Assembly (NCBI RefSeq): GCF_030811455.1 | Contig: NZ_JAUSQU010000001.1 | Location: forward strand, 10,168,001-10,232,000 | Direction of reading: 5' to 3' | Source of the DNA: Streptosporangium lutulentum | Lineage (GTDB): Bacteria > Actinomycetota > Actinomycetes > Streptosporangiales > Streptosporangiaceae | Length of the DNA stretch: 64,000 nt | Shown here: piece after piece, positions 1-8,540 of the stretch | Layout of the letters: each line of letters opens with the position of its first letter | Position numbering within the stretch: position 1 is the stretch's first letter | Position numbers and translations under genes: made by a program | Notes under the pieces: model-generated | Databases searched by the model: none | What the model saw: the letters and a program-made list of their open reading frames with translations, nothing else | What the model was told of the DNA's origin: nothing

Positions 1-1
1 A

Positions 2-664
2 GACATGGGCATCGCCAACACCACGGCCTCCGCCGCCCTGATCTGCGCGTTCACCGGGCAGGACGCGGCCGTCGCGACGGGCAGGGGGACCGGCGTCGAC
101 GACGAGACGCTGGAGCGCAAGGTCGAGGTGGTCCGGCGGGCTCTCCTCGCGAACGGCCTGACGGGCGGACCGGACGGCGCCGCCTCCCCGGGGGCGCAGA
201 CGGCCCATGCAGCACAAATGCCGCAAATGGTACATATAGAGCAAAAAGAATATAAAGAACAGTCAGCTCAAATAGAGCAAACGGCGCAGGCAGCATCGGC
301 CATGAAGACGCTGGCCGCGGTCGGCGGCCTGGAGCACGCGGCGATCGCGGGCTTCATCCTGGGCGGCGCGGCCGCCGGGGTGCCGGTCATCCTGGACGGC
401 GTCATCGCGGGCTCGGCGGCGCTGGCGGCGGCGGCGCTGGCCCCCGCAGTCGTGGACCACTGCGTGGCCGGACACCGTTCCGCGGAGCCGGGCCACGCCG
501 TCGCGCTGAGCCACCTGGGCCTGCGTCCCCTGGTCGAGCTGGAACTCCGGCTCGGCGAGGGCACCGGCGGCCTGCTCGCTTACCCGCTTGTTTGCGCGGC
601 TGTCAGGGTCATGCACGAGGTGGCGACCTTCGATTCGGCCGGTGTCAGCGACAAGGAGGCCTGA
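2..664 (+). CDS. cobT: Nicotinate-nucleotide--dimethylbenzimidazole phosphoribosyltransferase, C-terminal part (5' end outside window)
   Basis: CobT transfers phosphoribose from nicotinate mononucleotide to 5,6-dimethylbenzimidazole when the lower ligand of cobalamin is built. The frame is open from the window edge and reads D-MGIANTTASAAL, the family's conserved GEMGIxNTT segment, followed by TGRGTGVDDE and, later, GGLEHAAIAGFILGGAAAGVPVILDGVIAG, so about the last 220 residues are present and the start lies upstream. Between KVEVVRRALLANGL and the GGLEH block, where relatives have a short linker, lies a Q/E/K/A-rich insert of about 35-45 residues (bases about 205-303) that is strikingly A-rich for this genome. 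The frame stays intact. A siroheme/precorrin-2 gene follows, which fits tetrapyrrole metabolism. Confidence 0.93.
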   Translation, partial: DMGIANTTASAALICAFTGQDAAVATGRGTGVDDETLERKVEVVRRALLANGLTGGPDGAASPGAQTAHAAQMPQMVHIEQKEYKEQSAQIEQTAQAASAMKTLAAVGGLEHAAIAGFILGGAAAGVPVILDGVIAGSAALAAAALAPAVVDHCVAGHRSAEPGHAVALSHLGLRPLVELELRLGEGTGGLLAYPLVCAAVRVMHEVATFDSAGVSDKEA

Positions 665-707
665 CCTGCGAAATGCTGGGGGCGTGCCGGTGAATGATGC
701 TCCGCCG

Positions 708-744
708 CTTCTTTACCTCCGTTAACGCGGAGGCAGCAAAGAAG
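708..744 (+). other. Imperfect hairpin between cobT and the siroheme gene
   Basis: CTTCTTT (708-714) pairs with AAAGAAG (738-744), and CCTCCG (716-721) pairs with CGGAGG (728-733) around a six-base loop, with a small bulge. No T-tract follows. It may end cobT transcription or act in the leader of the next gene. A short palindrome, TAGGTTTACCTA, lies at about 759-770. Confidence 0.4.
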
Positions 745-818
745 GAGCCATTAGCCGGTAGGTTTACCTATTAACATGCCATGCTTCACGGTTCATCGCG
801 AACGGGAGATTTGTCACC

Positions 819-2051
819 ATGTCGCCCTACCTGCTCGGTTTGCGCCTATCCGGGCGGCGGGTGCTCGTCATCGGTGGTGGACGCGTCGCCCAGCGGCGGG
901 TTCCGGCGCTGCTGGAAGCGGGCGCCCTGGTCACCGTCATCTCGACGAGTGTCACGCACGCTCTCGACGATCTCATCGCCACCGGCCGCGTGGTCTGGGA
1001 GGCCCGGCCGTATCAGGTCGGTGACCTGGACGGGGCCTGGCTGGTCCATGCCTGTACCGACGACCGCGCGGTGAACACCGCGGTGGCCGCCGAGGCCGAG
1101 GCCAAGCGGATCTGGTGCGTGCGCGCCGACGACAAGGACGCGTCGGCCGCCTGGACCCCCGCCAGCGGCAAAGTGGACGAGATCGGCGTGGCGGTCACCG
1201 CGGGCGGCGACCCCCGGCGGGCGGCCGGGATCAGGGACGCCGTCGTGGAGGCGCTCCGCGACGGTACGGTCGACGCCCGGCGCAACCGCACCAAGCCCGT
1301 CGGCGTCGCCCTGGTCGGCGGCGGGCCCGGCGATCCCGGACTGATCACGGTCCGGGGGCGGCAACTGCTCGCCCAGGCGGACGTGGTCGTCGCCGACCGG
1401 CTCGCCCCGCAGGCCCTGCTCGACGAGCTGTCCCCGGACGTCGAGCTGATCGACGCCGCGAAGATCCCCTACGGCCGTTACATGGCCCAGGAGAAGATCA
1501 ACGAGCTGCTGATCCAGCACGCCAAGCAGGGCAAGTTCGTGGTCCGGCTCAAGGGCGGCGACCCGTTCGTCTTCGGGCGGGGCGGCGAGGAGATGCTCGC
1601 CTGTGCCCGAGAGGGCATTCCGGTCATCGTGGTCCCCGGAATCACCAGCCCGGTCGCGGTGCCCGCCGCGGCCAACGTACCGGTGACGCACCGCGGCGTG
1701 AGCCAGGAGTTCCATGTGATCTCCGTGCACGTTCCGCCGGGTGACGAGAAATCCACCGTCGACTGGCCGAATCTGGCAAGATCCGCTGGGACCCTGGTGC
1801 TCATGATGGCCGTTGAGCGAATCGGCGCAATCGCCGAAACGCTCATCCGAGACGGACGTTCGCCAGAAACTCCCGTAATGGTGGTACAGGACGGTACTCT
1901 TCCCACCCAGCGAGCTCTTTACGCCACGCTCTCCACCGTGGCGGAGCGCGTGACCGCGGCTGGGATTCGGCCACCTGCGATCGTGATCGTCGGCGATGTC
2001 GTGAAGGTCGGCCAGGAGGTCGAGATGGTTCGAGCGGAGCGCGTACCGTGA
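819..2051 (+). CDS. cysG: Bifunctional siroheme synthase: precorrin-2 dehydrogenase plus uroporphyrinogen-III C-methyltransferase
   Basis: This 410-residue protein joins two enzymes. Residues about 1-150 form the NAD-dependent precorrin-2 dehydrogenase half, with a Rossmann start VLVIGGGRVAQRR near residue 16. Residues about 160-405 are the SAM uroporphyrinogen-III methyltransferase half: VALVGGGPGDPGLITVRG near 160, RLKGGDPFVFGRGGEE near 243 and PGITSP near 273. The product, precorrin-2 or sirohydrochlorin, feeds siroheme and cobalamin, which suits a position next to cobT. The ATG start has GGGAG ten bases upstream. Whether a chelatase activity is present cannot be read from sequence. The stop overlaps the GTG of the next gene (GTGA), so the two are probably co-translated. 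Confidence 0.92.
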   Translation: MSPYLLGLRLSGRRVLVIGGGRVAQRRVPALLEAGALVTVISTSVTHALDDLIATGRVVWEARPYQVGDLDGAWLVHACTDDRAVNTAVAAEAEAKRIWCVRADDKDASAAWTPASGKVDEIGVAVTAGGDPRRAAGIRDAVVEALRDGTVDARRNRTKPVGVALVGGGPGDPGLITVRGRQLLAQADVVVADRLAPQALLDELSPDVELIDAAKIPYGRYMAQEKINELLIQHAKQGKFVVRLKGGDPFVFGRGGEEMLACAREGIPVIVVPGITSPVAVPAAANVPVTHRGVSQEFHVISVHVPPGDEKSTVDWPNLARSAGTLVLMMAVERIGAIAETLIRDGRSPETPVMVVQDGTLPTQRALYATLSTVAERVTAAGIRPPAIVIVGDVVKVGQEVEMVRAERVP

Positions 2052-5000
2052 AATCGGCTGCCAACAGGCCCCCTCACAGGGGTGGGCGTGACGACCACCG
2101 CGCCGGCACCCCCCCGGAGCCGCCCGGCGACACCTCGCCGTACGACGACGAGTCCCCCGGAGAGCGAACGGTCACCTTCGGCGCCATCCGTCCCGACGAT
2201 GACGCGGCCTCCGTCCAGGCCCGCGACTCGGCTCCCAGCGGGAAAGAAACCGGTGGTGCCGCACCGTCGTCCTCGGATGATGCGTTCGCTGCTTTCCGTG
2301 CTGCGGCGGCTGCGGCTGAGGCCACCATCGCCTCGTTGACCGCGGGTAAGGACGTCTCGCGGGGGGAGGGCGCGAATGCGCCGGTCTCCGGTGCCGGGGC
2401 CTCGCCGGCGGGCGGCGGCGCGCCGTCCGCGCCTCCGGGTGTCTCCCGTGCGGACGTTCCTCCCAGGGAGGTCTCTCGTACGGTCGCCTCCCGCGCGGAC
2501 GCTCCTCCCACGGGTGTTCCCCGCGCGGACGCCTCCCGTGCGGACCGAGGCGGCGTCTCGTCGCCTTCGGATGACGCGTTCGCTGCTTTCCGTGCTGCGG
2601 CGGCTGCGGCTGAGGCCACCATCGCCTCGTTGACCGCGGGCAAGGACGTCTCGCGGGGGGAGGGCGCGAATGCGCCGGTCTCCGGTGCCGGGGCCTCGCC
2701 GGCGGGCGGCGGCGCGCCGTCCGCGCCTCCGGGTGTCTCCCGTGCGGACGTTCCTCCCAGGGAGGTCTCTCGTACGGTCGCCTCCCGCGCGGACGCTCCT
2801 CCCTCGGATGCTTTCCGGACGGATGCTCCTCCCTCGGATGCTTTCCGAGCGGACGCTCCTCCCGCGGATGCCCCTCCTGCGGACGTTCCTCCCGCAGGCG
2901 TTTCCCGCGCGGATGCCCCTCCTGCGGGCGTTTCCCGCGCGGGTGCCTTCACCGCCGACGCTTTCCGTACGAACGGCGGCGTCACCCCCTCACGAACCTC
3001 TTCCACGGCGGAGAGCGCCGAGCGGACACCCCCGGCGGAGGCCGGGGAGAGGAGCCCCGGTGGGAATGCCGGTGCCCCGTCTCCGGATGCCCCCGTCAGA
3101 GCGGACGTGGACGCGCCTCCTCTCCGCGCGAGCAAGGCGGACGCGAGCGAAGACGGACCCGAGGCGGATGCGGAGCCGGACGTGGCGGGCATCGGCCCGG
3201 ACTCCTCCGGTACGGACATGGGCCCGGACGTCGTCGTCCTCGACTCCGAGACCGACTTCGACGCCGAATCCAGTTCGAGCTCTGCTTCCGACTCCGACGC
3301 TTCCGATCCCGACCCCGACCCCGGCTCCAGGGATGAGACCGACGCTTCCGACCTCGGCTCTTCCGAGACCGATGCTTCCGGCCTCGACCTCGACTCCGAG
3401 GACGAGCCTGACGCTTCCGGCCTCGACCTCGGCTCCGAGGATGAGACCGACCCCGGCCTCGGCTCCGACCCCGGCCTCGGCTCCGAGGCGGGTCCCGGTT
3501 TTGAGGACGGCGACGAGACCGACGAAGAGACCGACGGTGCGGCCGAGGGCGACGAGGAAGGAGCGGAGGAGGCGAAGGGCGACCGGGTGCGGGAGATCCC
3601 GCTGCCGGACGTCGTCTCCGAAGCCCTGACCAACGCGCTCACCGCCCTGCGCGGCAGCGTCACCGATCTCCGTTTCAACCTGGACCTCCCGGGTGCCGAG
3701 GAGGCCAGGCGGACCCAGAGCGAGATCCTGGCCCAGCTCGACGACTACGTCATTCCTCGGGTCCACATGAGCACGGCCCCGGCGCTCGTCGTCATCGCGG
3801 GCTCGACCGGAGCGGGCAAATCCACACTTCTCAACACCCTGGCCAATGCCAAGGTCAGCGCCACCGGCGTGCGCCGCCCCACCACCGGCACGCCGGTTCT
3901 CGCCTGCCACCCCGACGACCACGAGTGGTTCGCCGAGGGCGACCTGCTCGGCAGTCTGCGGAGGCAGAGCGAGCCCGACTCCGAGGCGGCTCCCGGCAGC
4001 CTCGTGCTCGTCTCCACGGAGCGCCTCCCCCCGGGGGTGGCGTTACTCGACACCCCGGACATCGACTCGGTCGTCGAGGAGCACCACGAGATCGCTCACC
4101 GCATGCTCGACGCGGCCGACCTGTGGATCTTCGTCACGACCGCGGCCCGCTACGCCGACGCGCCGGCCTGGCGCCTGCTCCGCCTGGCCAAGGAGCGCGG
4201 GGCGCGGATGGCCATCGTGCTCTCCCGGGTGTCGCCCCTGTCCCGCGAGGTGGTCACCAAACACTTCGTCAGGATGCTGACCGAGTACGGCCTCGGTGAG
4301 GTCGACCGGTTCGTCATCAACGAGGGCAGGACCACCGACGGAATGCTTCCCGACCACGAGGTCACCGAGCTCCGGCTCTGGCTGACCGAGCTGTCGGTCG
4401 ACGACCGGCGGCGGGCGCAGGCCGTACAGACGACCCTGACCGGAGCGTTGAACAGCTTCCGCACCCGTATCCCCGCGCTGGCCAGGCAACTGGAGGCCCA
4501 GGTCGCCTTCAGGAGCGATCTCCGTACCGACGTGGACGCCGCGTACATCCACGCGCTGGCCGAGATCGAGGAGGCCACCAGGAACGGCTCTCTGCTCCGC
4601 GGAGAGGTGCTCGCCCGGTGGCAGGACTTCGCCGGGTCGGGCGATCTCATGCGGACTCTGCACCTGCGCAAGCCCGGTCGCCTCACGGGGAAGGCGACCC
4701 AGCAGGCCCCCGAGCGGCTCAGCGCGCTCAAGTCCGCGCTGCGGGCGGGGCTGGAGTCGGTTGTCGTATCGGCGGCGCAGCGGGCCGCGGAGGAGACCGC
4801 CGCTCGCTGGCTGCACCGCCAGGAAGCGGGGGAGAAGGCCCTGATCGCCACCCCGGGCCTCGGCCGCGCCTCCGACGATCTCCTGCGCAAGGTCGGCCGG
4901 GTCATCGGCGCCTGGCAGGACCACATCACCGAACTGATCCGGACCGAGGGCGTGACCAAGCGGTCGGTCGCCAGAGTGGTCTCGTTCGATGTCGAGTCCC

Positions 5001-5281
5001 TGGCGCTGATCCTGACCGTCGAGCTGTTCGGCAACGGGTCAGCCGAGGCCGGGGGCATCGCCGGGGCGTTACCGCAGCGGCTGGTGCACGCGTTGCTCGG
5101 TGCCGAGTCGTTACGCAACATCGGCGTCAAGGCCCGAAGCGATCTCCGCGCCCGGATCGGCATGCTGTTCGACGACGAGACGTCGCGCTATGTCCAGGCC
5201 CTTGACGGGGCGGGCGTGCCGGACGAATCCGCTGCCACCCGCCTCTACCAGGCAACGTACAACCTCGAGGTCGCCCGATGA
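2048..5281 (+). CDS. Large dynamin-like GTPase with a long repetitive acidic N-terminal region
   Basis: The protein is 1077 residues. Residues about 1-510 are low complexity: an Ala/Pro/Arg-rich section with a 98-residue segment present twice, a run of RADAPPxD/A-type units, then a Ser/Asp/Glu tract of about 110 residues. The GTPase module starts near residue 560: P-loop GSTGAGKSTLLN (near 585), switch-like TGVRRPTTGTP, and DTPD near 668. The usual NKxD is replaced by VLSRV, so nucleotide preference is uncertain. A helical tail follows without clear membrane spans. The stop overlaps the next GTPase gene by ATGA. Paired dynamin-like GTPases act in septation in some Streptomyces and in membrane surveillance elsewhere; applying either role here is inference. 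Confidence 0.8.
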   Translation: MKSAANRPPHRGGRDDHRAGTPPEPPGDTSPYDDESPGERTVTFGAIRPDDDAASVQARDSAPSGKETGGAAPSSSDDAFAAFRAAAAAAEATIASLTAGKDVSRGEGANAPVSGAGASPAGGGAPSAPPGVSRADVPPREVSRTVASRADAPPTGVPRADASRADRGGVSSPSDDAFAAFRAAAAAAEATIASLTAGKDVSRGEGANAPVSGAGASPAGGGAPSAPPGVSRADVPPREVSRTVASRADAPPSDAFRTDAPPSDAFRADAPPADAPPADVPPAGVSRADAPPAGVSRAGAFTADAFRTNGGVTPSRTSSTAESAERTPPAEAGERSPGGNAGAPSPDAPVRADVDAPPLRASKADASEDGPEADAEPDVAGIGPDSSGTDMGPDVVVLDSETDFDAESSSSSASDSDASDPDPDPGSRDETDASDLGSSETDASGLDLDSEDEPDASGLDLGSEDETDPGLGSDPGLGSEAGPGFEDGDETDEETDGAAEGDEEGAEEAKGDRVREIPLPDVVSEALTNALTALRGSVTDLRFNLDLPGAEEARRTQSEILAQLDDYVIPRVHMSTAPALVVIAGSTGAGKSTLLNTLANAKVSATGVRRPTTGTPVLACHPDDHEWFAEGDLLGSLRRQSEPDSEAAPGSLVLVSTERLPPGVALLDTPDIDSVVEEHHEIAHRMLDAADLWIFVTTAARYADAPAWRLLRLAKERGARMAIVLSRVSPLSREVVTKHFVRMLTEYGLGEVDRFVINEGRTTDGMLPDHEVTELRLWLTELSVDDRRRAQAVQTTLTGALNSFRTRIPALARQLEAQVAFRSDLRTDVDAAYIHALAEIEEATRNGSLLRGEVLARWQDFAGSGDLMRTLHLRKPGRLTGKATQQAPERLSALKSALRAGLESVVVSAAQRAAEETAARWLHRQEAGEKALIATPGLGRASDDLLRKVGRVIGAWQDHITELIRTEGVTKRSVARVVSFDVESLALILTVELFGNGSAEAGGIAGALPQRLVHALLGAESLRNIGVKARSDLRARIGMLFDDETSRYVQALDGAGVPDESAATRLYQATYNLEVAR
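2273..2803 (+). repeat. Intragenic direct repeat, two copies of about 237 bp at a 294-bp period
   Basis: Bases 2273-2509 and 2567-2803 are nearly identical; I see only two synonymous differences (GAT/GAC and GGT/GGC). The 294-bp spacing equals 98 codons, so the frame is kept. Shorter degenerate units (GCTCCTCCC-type, encoding DAPP) continue to about 2960. The near-identity points to recent duplication or ongoing gene conversion inside the GTPase gene. Confidence 0.95.
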
Positions 5282-6918
5282 GTGTTGGCACCACCCAGAC
5301 ACGCCAAGGTCTCGCCGGCCGGCTCGCCGCGCTGGCACGGATCGTGGAACTGGGACCGGGCAAGGTCGAGCCCAAGCTTCTCGCCGACTCGGGGCAACTG
5401 CTGCTGCGTGCCGGTGACAGGCTCAAGCTTTCCTCCGACCACACCGTGGTCGCGCTCGCCGGAGGCACGGGAAGCGGTAAGTCGACGCTGTTCAACTCGG
5501 TCTCAGGGCTGGAGCTGTCACCGACGGGCGTGCGCCGCCCGACCACGGCCCGTACGCACGCCTGCGTCTGGGGTTTGGAGGGCGCGGGCCCGCTGCTCGA
5601 CTGGCTGCAGATCCAGTGGCGGCACCGCTTCGCCAGGGCCAGCGCCCTCGACAGGGGCGAGAGCCAGCTTCACGGCCTGATCCTGCTCGACCTGCCCGAC
5701 CACGACTCCATCAGGGCGCTGACCGACACCGAGGCCGACCGGCTGATCCAGATCGCCGACCTCGTCGTGTGGGTGCTCGACCCGCAGAAGTACGCCGACG
5801 CCTCCACGCACCGCCGCTACGTGACCGACCTGGCCGGCCACGAGGCAGTGGCGATCTTCGTGCTCAACCAGGCCGACCGGCTGGAGGCCGAGGAACTGGC
5901 CGAGTGCGTCGCGGACCTGAACGGATTGCTCCGCCGCGAGGGCGTCGCCGACCCCGTCATCGTCGCCACCTCCGCGATCACGGGCAGGGGGGTGGACAGC
6001 CTCAAGGCCGTCCTCGCCGAGACCGTGTCCAAGCGCAGAGCCGCGGTCCAGCGGCTGGAGGCCGATCTCGACCGCCTGACGCTCCGCCTGTCGAAGCTCG
6101 TCCCCACCGGGGAGATTCCGGCCGCGCCGGCCTCCGTCGACGACGCCCGCAGGATCGGCCTCACCGACGCCCTGTGCGACGCGGTCGGGGTGCCCGCGGT
6201 GGGCGAGGCGTTGGAGAACGTCTACGGCGTGCGGTCCATCGAGTGGATCGGCTGGCCGTACGCCCGCTGGGTCGCGAAGCTTCGTCCCGACCCGCTCAAC
6301 AGCCTGCGTCTGAGTGACCTGAGGGACGAGATCCGGGGGGTCGCGGGAGACTCGGTCAGCGCGCAGCCGGCCGAGGTGGACAACGCGGTCCACGCCCTTT
6401 CCGACGGCCTGACCTCCGGGATGCACGAGGCCTGGCAGAACGGGATCAGGGACGCCGCGCGTTCCCGCTCGGCCCAGCTGCCCCAGGTGCTTTCCGAGGA
6501 GCTGTCGGAGATCGCCCCACGCCTGGACCGGGTCCCCGTCTGGTGGCGGCTGCTTCTCGTCTGGCAGTACCTGCTGGTCCTGCTGTTCGTCGCGGGCGTC
6601 GCCTGGGTCGGCACGACCGTCCTCTACGGCGTGCTCGGCATCGGCAAACTGCCCTCGAACCTGGTCGTCTTCGGTGAGACGGCGTCGTTGCCATGGGTGG
6701 GGCTGATGATGCTCTCCGTTCTGGGGCTCGGACTCCTCACCGCCGTGGCCAGCCGGAACTTCATCGTGCTCGGCGCGGGCAACGAGCGCGACCGCCTGGA
6801 ACGGGAGATGCGCCGCAGGGTCGCGGGGGTGGCCGAGAGCATGGTGATCGAGCCGGTGGAGCGTGAACTGGCCCGGTACAACGAGTTCTCCATGGCCATG
6901 CGGAGCATGCGGGGCTGA
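5278..6918 (+). CDS. Membrane-anchored YfjP/dynamin-like GTPase
   Basis: This 546-residue protein has a complete-looking GTPase domain in the first half: P-loop GGTGSGKSTLFN near residue 63, TGVRRPTTARTHA near 82, DLPDHDS near 139 and NQAD near 198, the last being a variant of NKxD. Two hydrophobic segments near residues 422-444 (WWRLLLVWQYLLVLLFVAGV) and 471-492 should anchor the C-terminal part in the membrane, followed by a charged tail. It overlaps the preceding GTPase gene by ATGA, and both proteins share the TGVRRPTT switch element. They probably form a hetero-oligomeric pair, with this partner supplying the membrane anchor. The cellular role is unproven. Confidence 0.85.
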   Translation: MSVGTTQTRQGLAGRLAALARIVELGPGKVEPKLLADSGQLLLRAGDRLKLSSDHTVVALAGGTGSGKSTLFNSVSGLELSPTGVRRPTTARTHACVWGLEGAGPLLDWLQIQWRHRFARASALDRGESQLHGLILLDLPDHDSIRALTDTEADRLIQIADLVVWVLDPQKYADASTHRRYVTDLAGHEAVAIFVLNQADRLEAEELAECVADLNGLLRREGVADPVIVATSAITGRGVDSLKAVLAETVSKRRAAVQRLEADLDRLTLRLSKLVPTGEIPAAPASVDDARRIGLTDALCDAVGVPAVGEALENVYGVRSIEWIGWPYARWVAKLRPDPLNSLRLSDLRDEIRGVAGDSVSAQPAEVDNAVHALSDGLTSGMHEAWQNGIRDAARSRSAQLPQVLSEELSEIAPRLDRVPVWWRLLLVWQYLLVLLFVAGVAWVGTTVLYGVLGIGKLPSNLVVFGETASLPWVGLMMLSVLGLGLLTAVASRNFIVLGAGNERDRLEREMRRRVAGVAESMVIEPVERELARYNEFSMAMRSMRG

Positions 6919-7121
6919 TCCCGCACCGCTCACGACTCCGCTGGTAGTCGTGGTGTTCCCCGCGTCGGTGCCTTCCGAAGCCGTGCCGCCGTCGTCCACA
7001 GCCGTGCCGCGAGCCCGGACGGTTTTCCCCAGAACGTGATTCGGCAGTCCGGGCCGGGGCCGGTGCGGGCCATCGTGTGTCCCATGCCGCCGGCAGTCCG
7101 CCGGCATCCATGGGAGGCACG

Positions 7122-7979
7122 ATGAACGACATCTACGTCACGCTGACCGGTAACGTCGCGGCCCCGCCGCGCCAGCACACCTTCCCCGACGGCTCGCGGG
7201 TCACCTCGCTCAAGGTCGCCACGACGAGCCGTTACTTCGACAGGGAGAACCAGCAGTGGCGCAACGGTGACACGACCTACTTCGGTGTCCGCTGTTTCCG
7301 CGGGCTCGCCGACAACGTCGCCCAGTCGGTCCACCTGGGCCAGCCGGTCGTCGTCCAGGGGCGGTTGCGAATCCGTGAGTTCACCCATGAGGGCGAGCGC
7401 CGCTTCATGCCCGAGGTGGAGGCCAACTCGCTCGGGCACGACCTTCGCTGGGGGCTCGGCAGCTTCGCCAAGCCACAGCGGGGCGGAGCGACCCCGACCC
7501 TGGGCAGGGAGGAGCGGAGCGAGCTCGATCGCGAGACGTTCGACTGGGCGATGGGCGGCGCGGCCCCCGACGAGGCGAGTGCCTCCGGGGCCCTGGCCCT
7601 GGTGAAGGCCGCAGGTGGAGACGGCGAGGTGACGGAGACCGAAGGCGGCGCGGCGAGTGAGGGCGCCGCCGGGAGCGAGCCGGGCACGACGGGTCGCGGG
7701 CCGGAGGGCGAGGCTCCGGAGACGAGCGAGGAGACGGAGGACGAGATGGTCAGCTGGGAGCTTGGCATGGGAAACCCCGGCGGGGGAAAGCCGGAGAAGC
7801 CGGGTGCGGGCAAGCCGGGCACGACGTCGAGGGAGACGACCCGTAGAAGGGCCGCGGGTAAGGAAACCGGAGCGGGGGAGGGCCTGGCCGGTGGGAAACC
7901 GGGGGAGAAGGAGAGGCGGGCCGACCGGGCGGCGAAGGACGACACACCGTGGCCCACGGAAGAAGACGTGGCGGCCTGA
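7122..7979 (+). CDS. Single-stranded DNA-binding protein with extended C-terminal tail
   Basis: The ATG at 7122 is chosen because GGGAGG lies five to ten bases upstream and MNDIYVTLTGNVAAPP is a typical SSB start; an upstream ATG at 7077 would add 15 unlikely residues. The product is 285 residues. Residues 1 to about 112 make one OB fold (VTSLKVATTSRYFDRENQQWRNGDTTYFGVRCFRGLADNV, then VVVQGRLRIREF). The remaining 170 residues are G/E/K-rich and probably disordered, ending DDTPWPTEEDVAA rather than the canonical acidic DDDIPF tip. Its position ahead of ettA matches the SSB-like gene next to ettA (Rv2478c) in mycobacteria, so it is probably an accessory SSB, not the replicative one. Confidence 0.85.
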   Translation: MNDIYVTLTGNVAAPPRQHTFPDGSRVTSLKVATTSRYFDRENQQWRNGDTTYFGVRCFRGLADNVAQSVHLGQPVVVQGRLRIREFTHEGERRFMPEVEANSLGHDLRWGLGSFAKPQRGGATPTLGREERSELDRETFDWAMGGAAPDEASASGALALVKAAGGDGEVTETEGGAASEGAAGSEPGTTGRGPEGEAPETSEETEDEMVSWELGMGNPGGGKPEKPGAGKPGTTSRETTRRRAAGKETGAGEGLAGGKPGEKERRADRAAKDDTPWPTEEDVAA

Positions 7980-8160
7980 GCCGGGTTTCCCGCGACGGCG
8001 GAGCCGGGCCGCAGGTGGGCCCCATGCGGCGGTATCTGAGGATGAGGCCGGGGAGCACCCCGGCGGTGCCCGGGCACGAGGTGGGCGGCGCCCTCGACGG
8101 AGCCGGAGAGAAGAGGCGCGTCGACATCCGGGGGTGAGATCCGGAAGGAGCAGGATGCGT

Positions 8161-8242
8161 CGGAGCCTGGAGGGTGAGATCGAAGGCCGGGAGGTGAGGT
8201 CGGAGCCTGGAGGGTGAGGTGCATCGGAGCCCGGAGGGTGAG
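8161..8242 (+). repeat. Degenerate tandem repeat in the 561-bp gap 7980-8540
   Basis: An 18-bp motif, CGGAGCCTGGAGGGTGAG, occurs at 8161-8178 and 8201-8218, and with one change at 8225-8242. Related GGAGGGTGAG pieces flank it from about 8130 to 8255. The rest of the gap shows no convincing gene. Its last 100 bases are less GC-rich and probably hold the promoter of the diguanylate cyclase gene. Confidence 0.7.
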
Positions 8243-8540
8243 ACCGGAGGGTGAGGGGGCATCGGCCGGACGCGGTCGGTGCCTTCGCGAGAGCGCGGCG
8301 GCGCCGAGATGAAACCGGCCGATGGTCATGCCCGTGTCGGATGCCGAGACACCTGTTAGGTCCAGGTCACGCCCCGCCGCATGGCTGCTCCTTTCCCACA
8401 CGGTCCGCTCGCGAGCGAGCGGTTCCATTCGTGAACCAACTGGTGAGCTGGCCCACTCCGCCAAAGGTAGCGGTTCCCATCGCATGCCGCACACTCCGCA
8501 ACTATTGTGTTACACATCGTTAGTCGGAGAGGGGGACGAC

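Noticed and set aside
1-818. Cobalamin riboswitch near cobT or the siroheme gene
   Set aside because: I see no B12 box; the hairpin at 708-744 does not resemble one.
2273-2960. CRISPR array
   Set aside because: The repeats are long, in frame and coding, without unique spacers.
5518-7107. 529-codon open frame on the minus strand
   Set aside because: It is antisense to the second GTPase gene, which has clear motifs; the frame reads as shadow.
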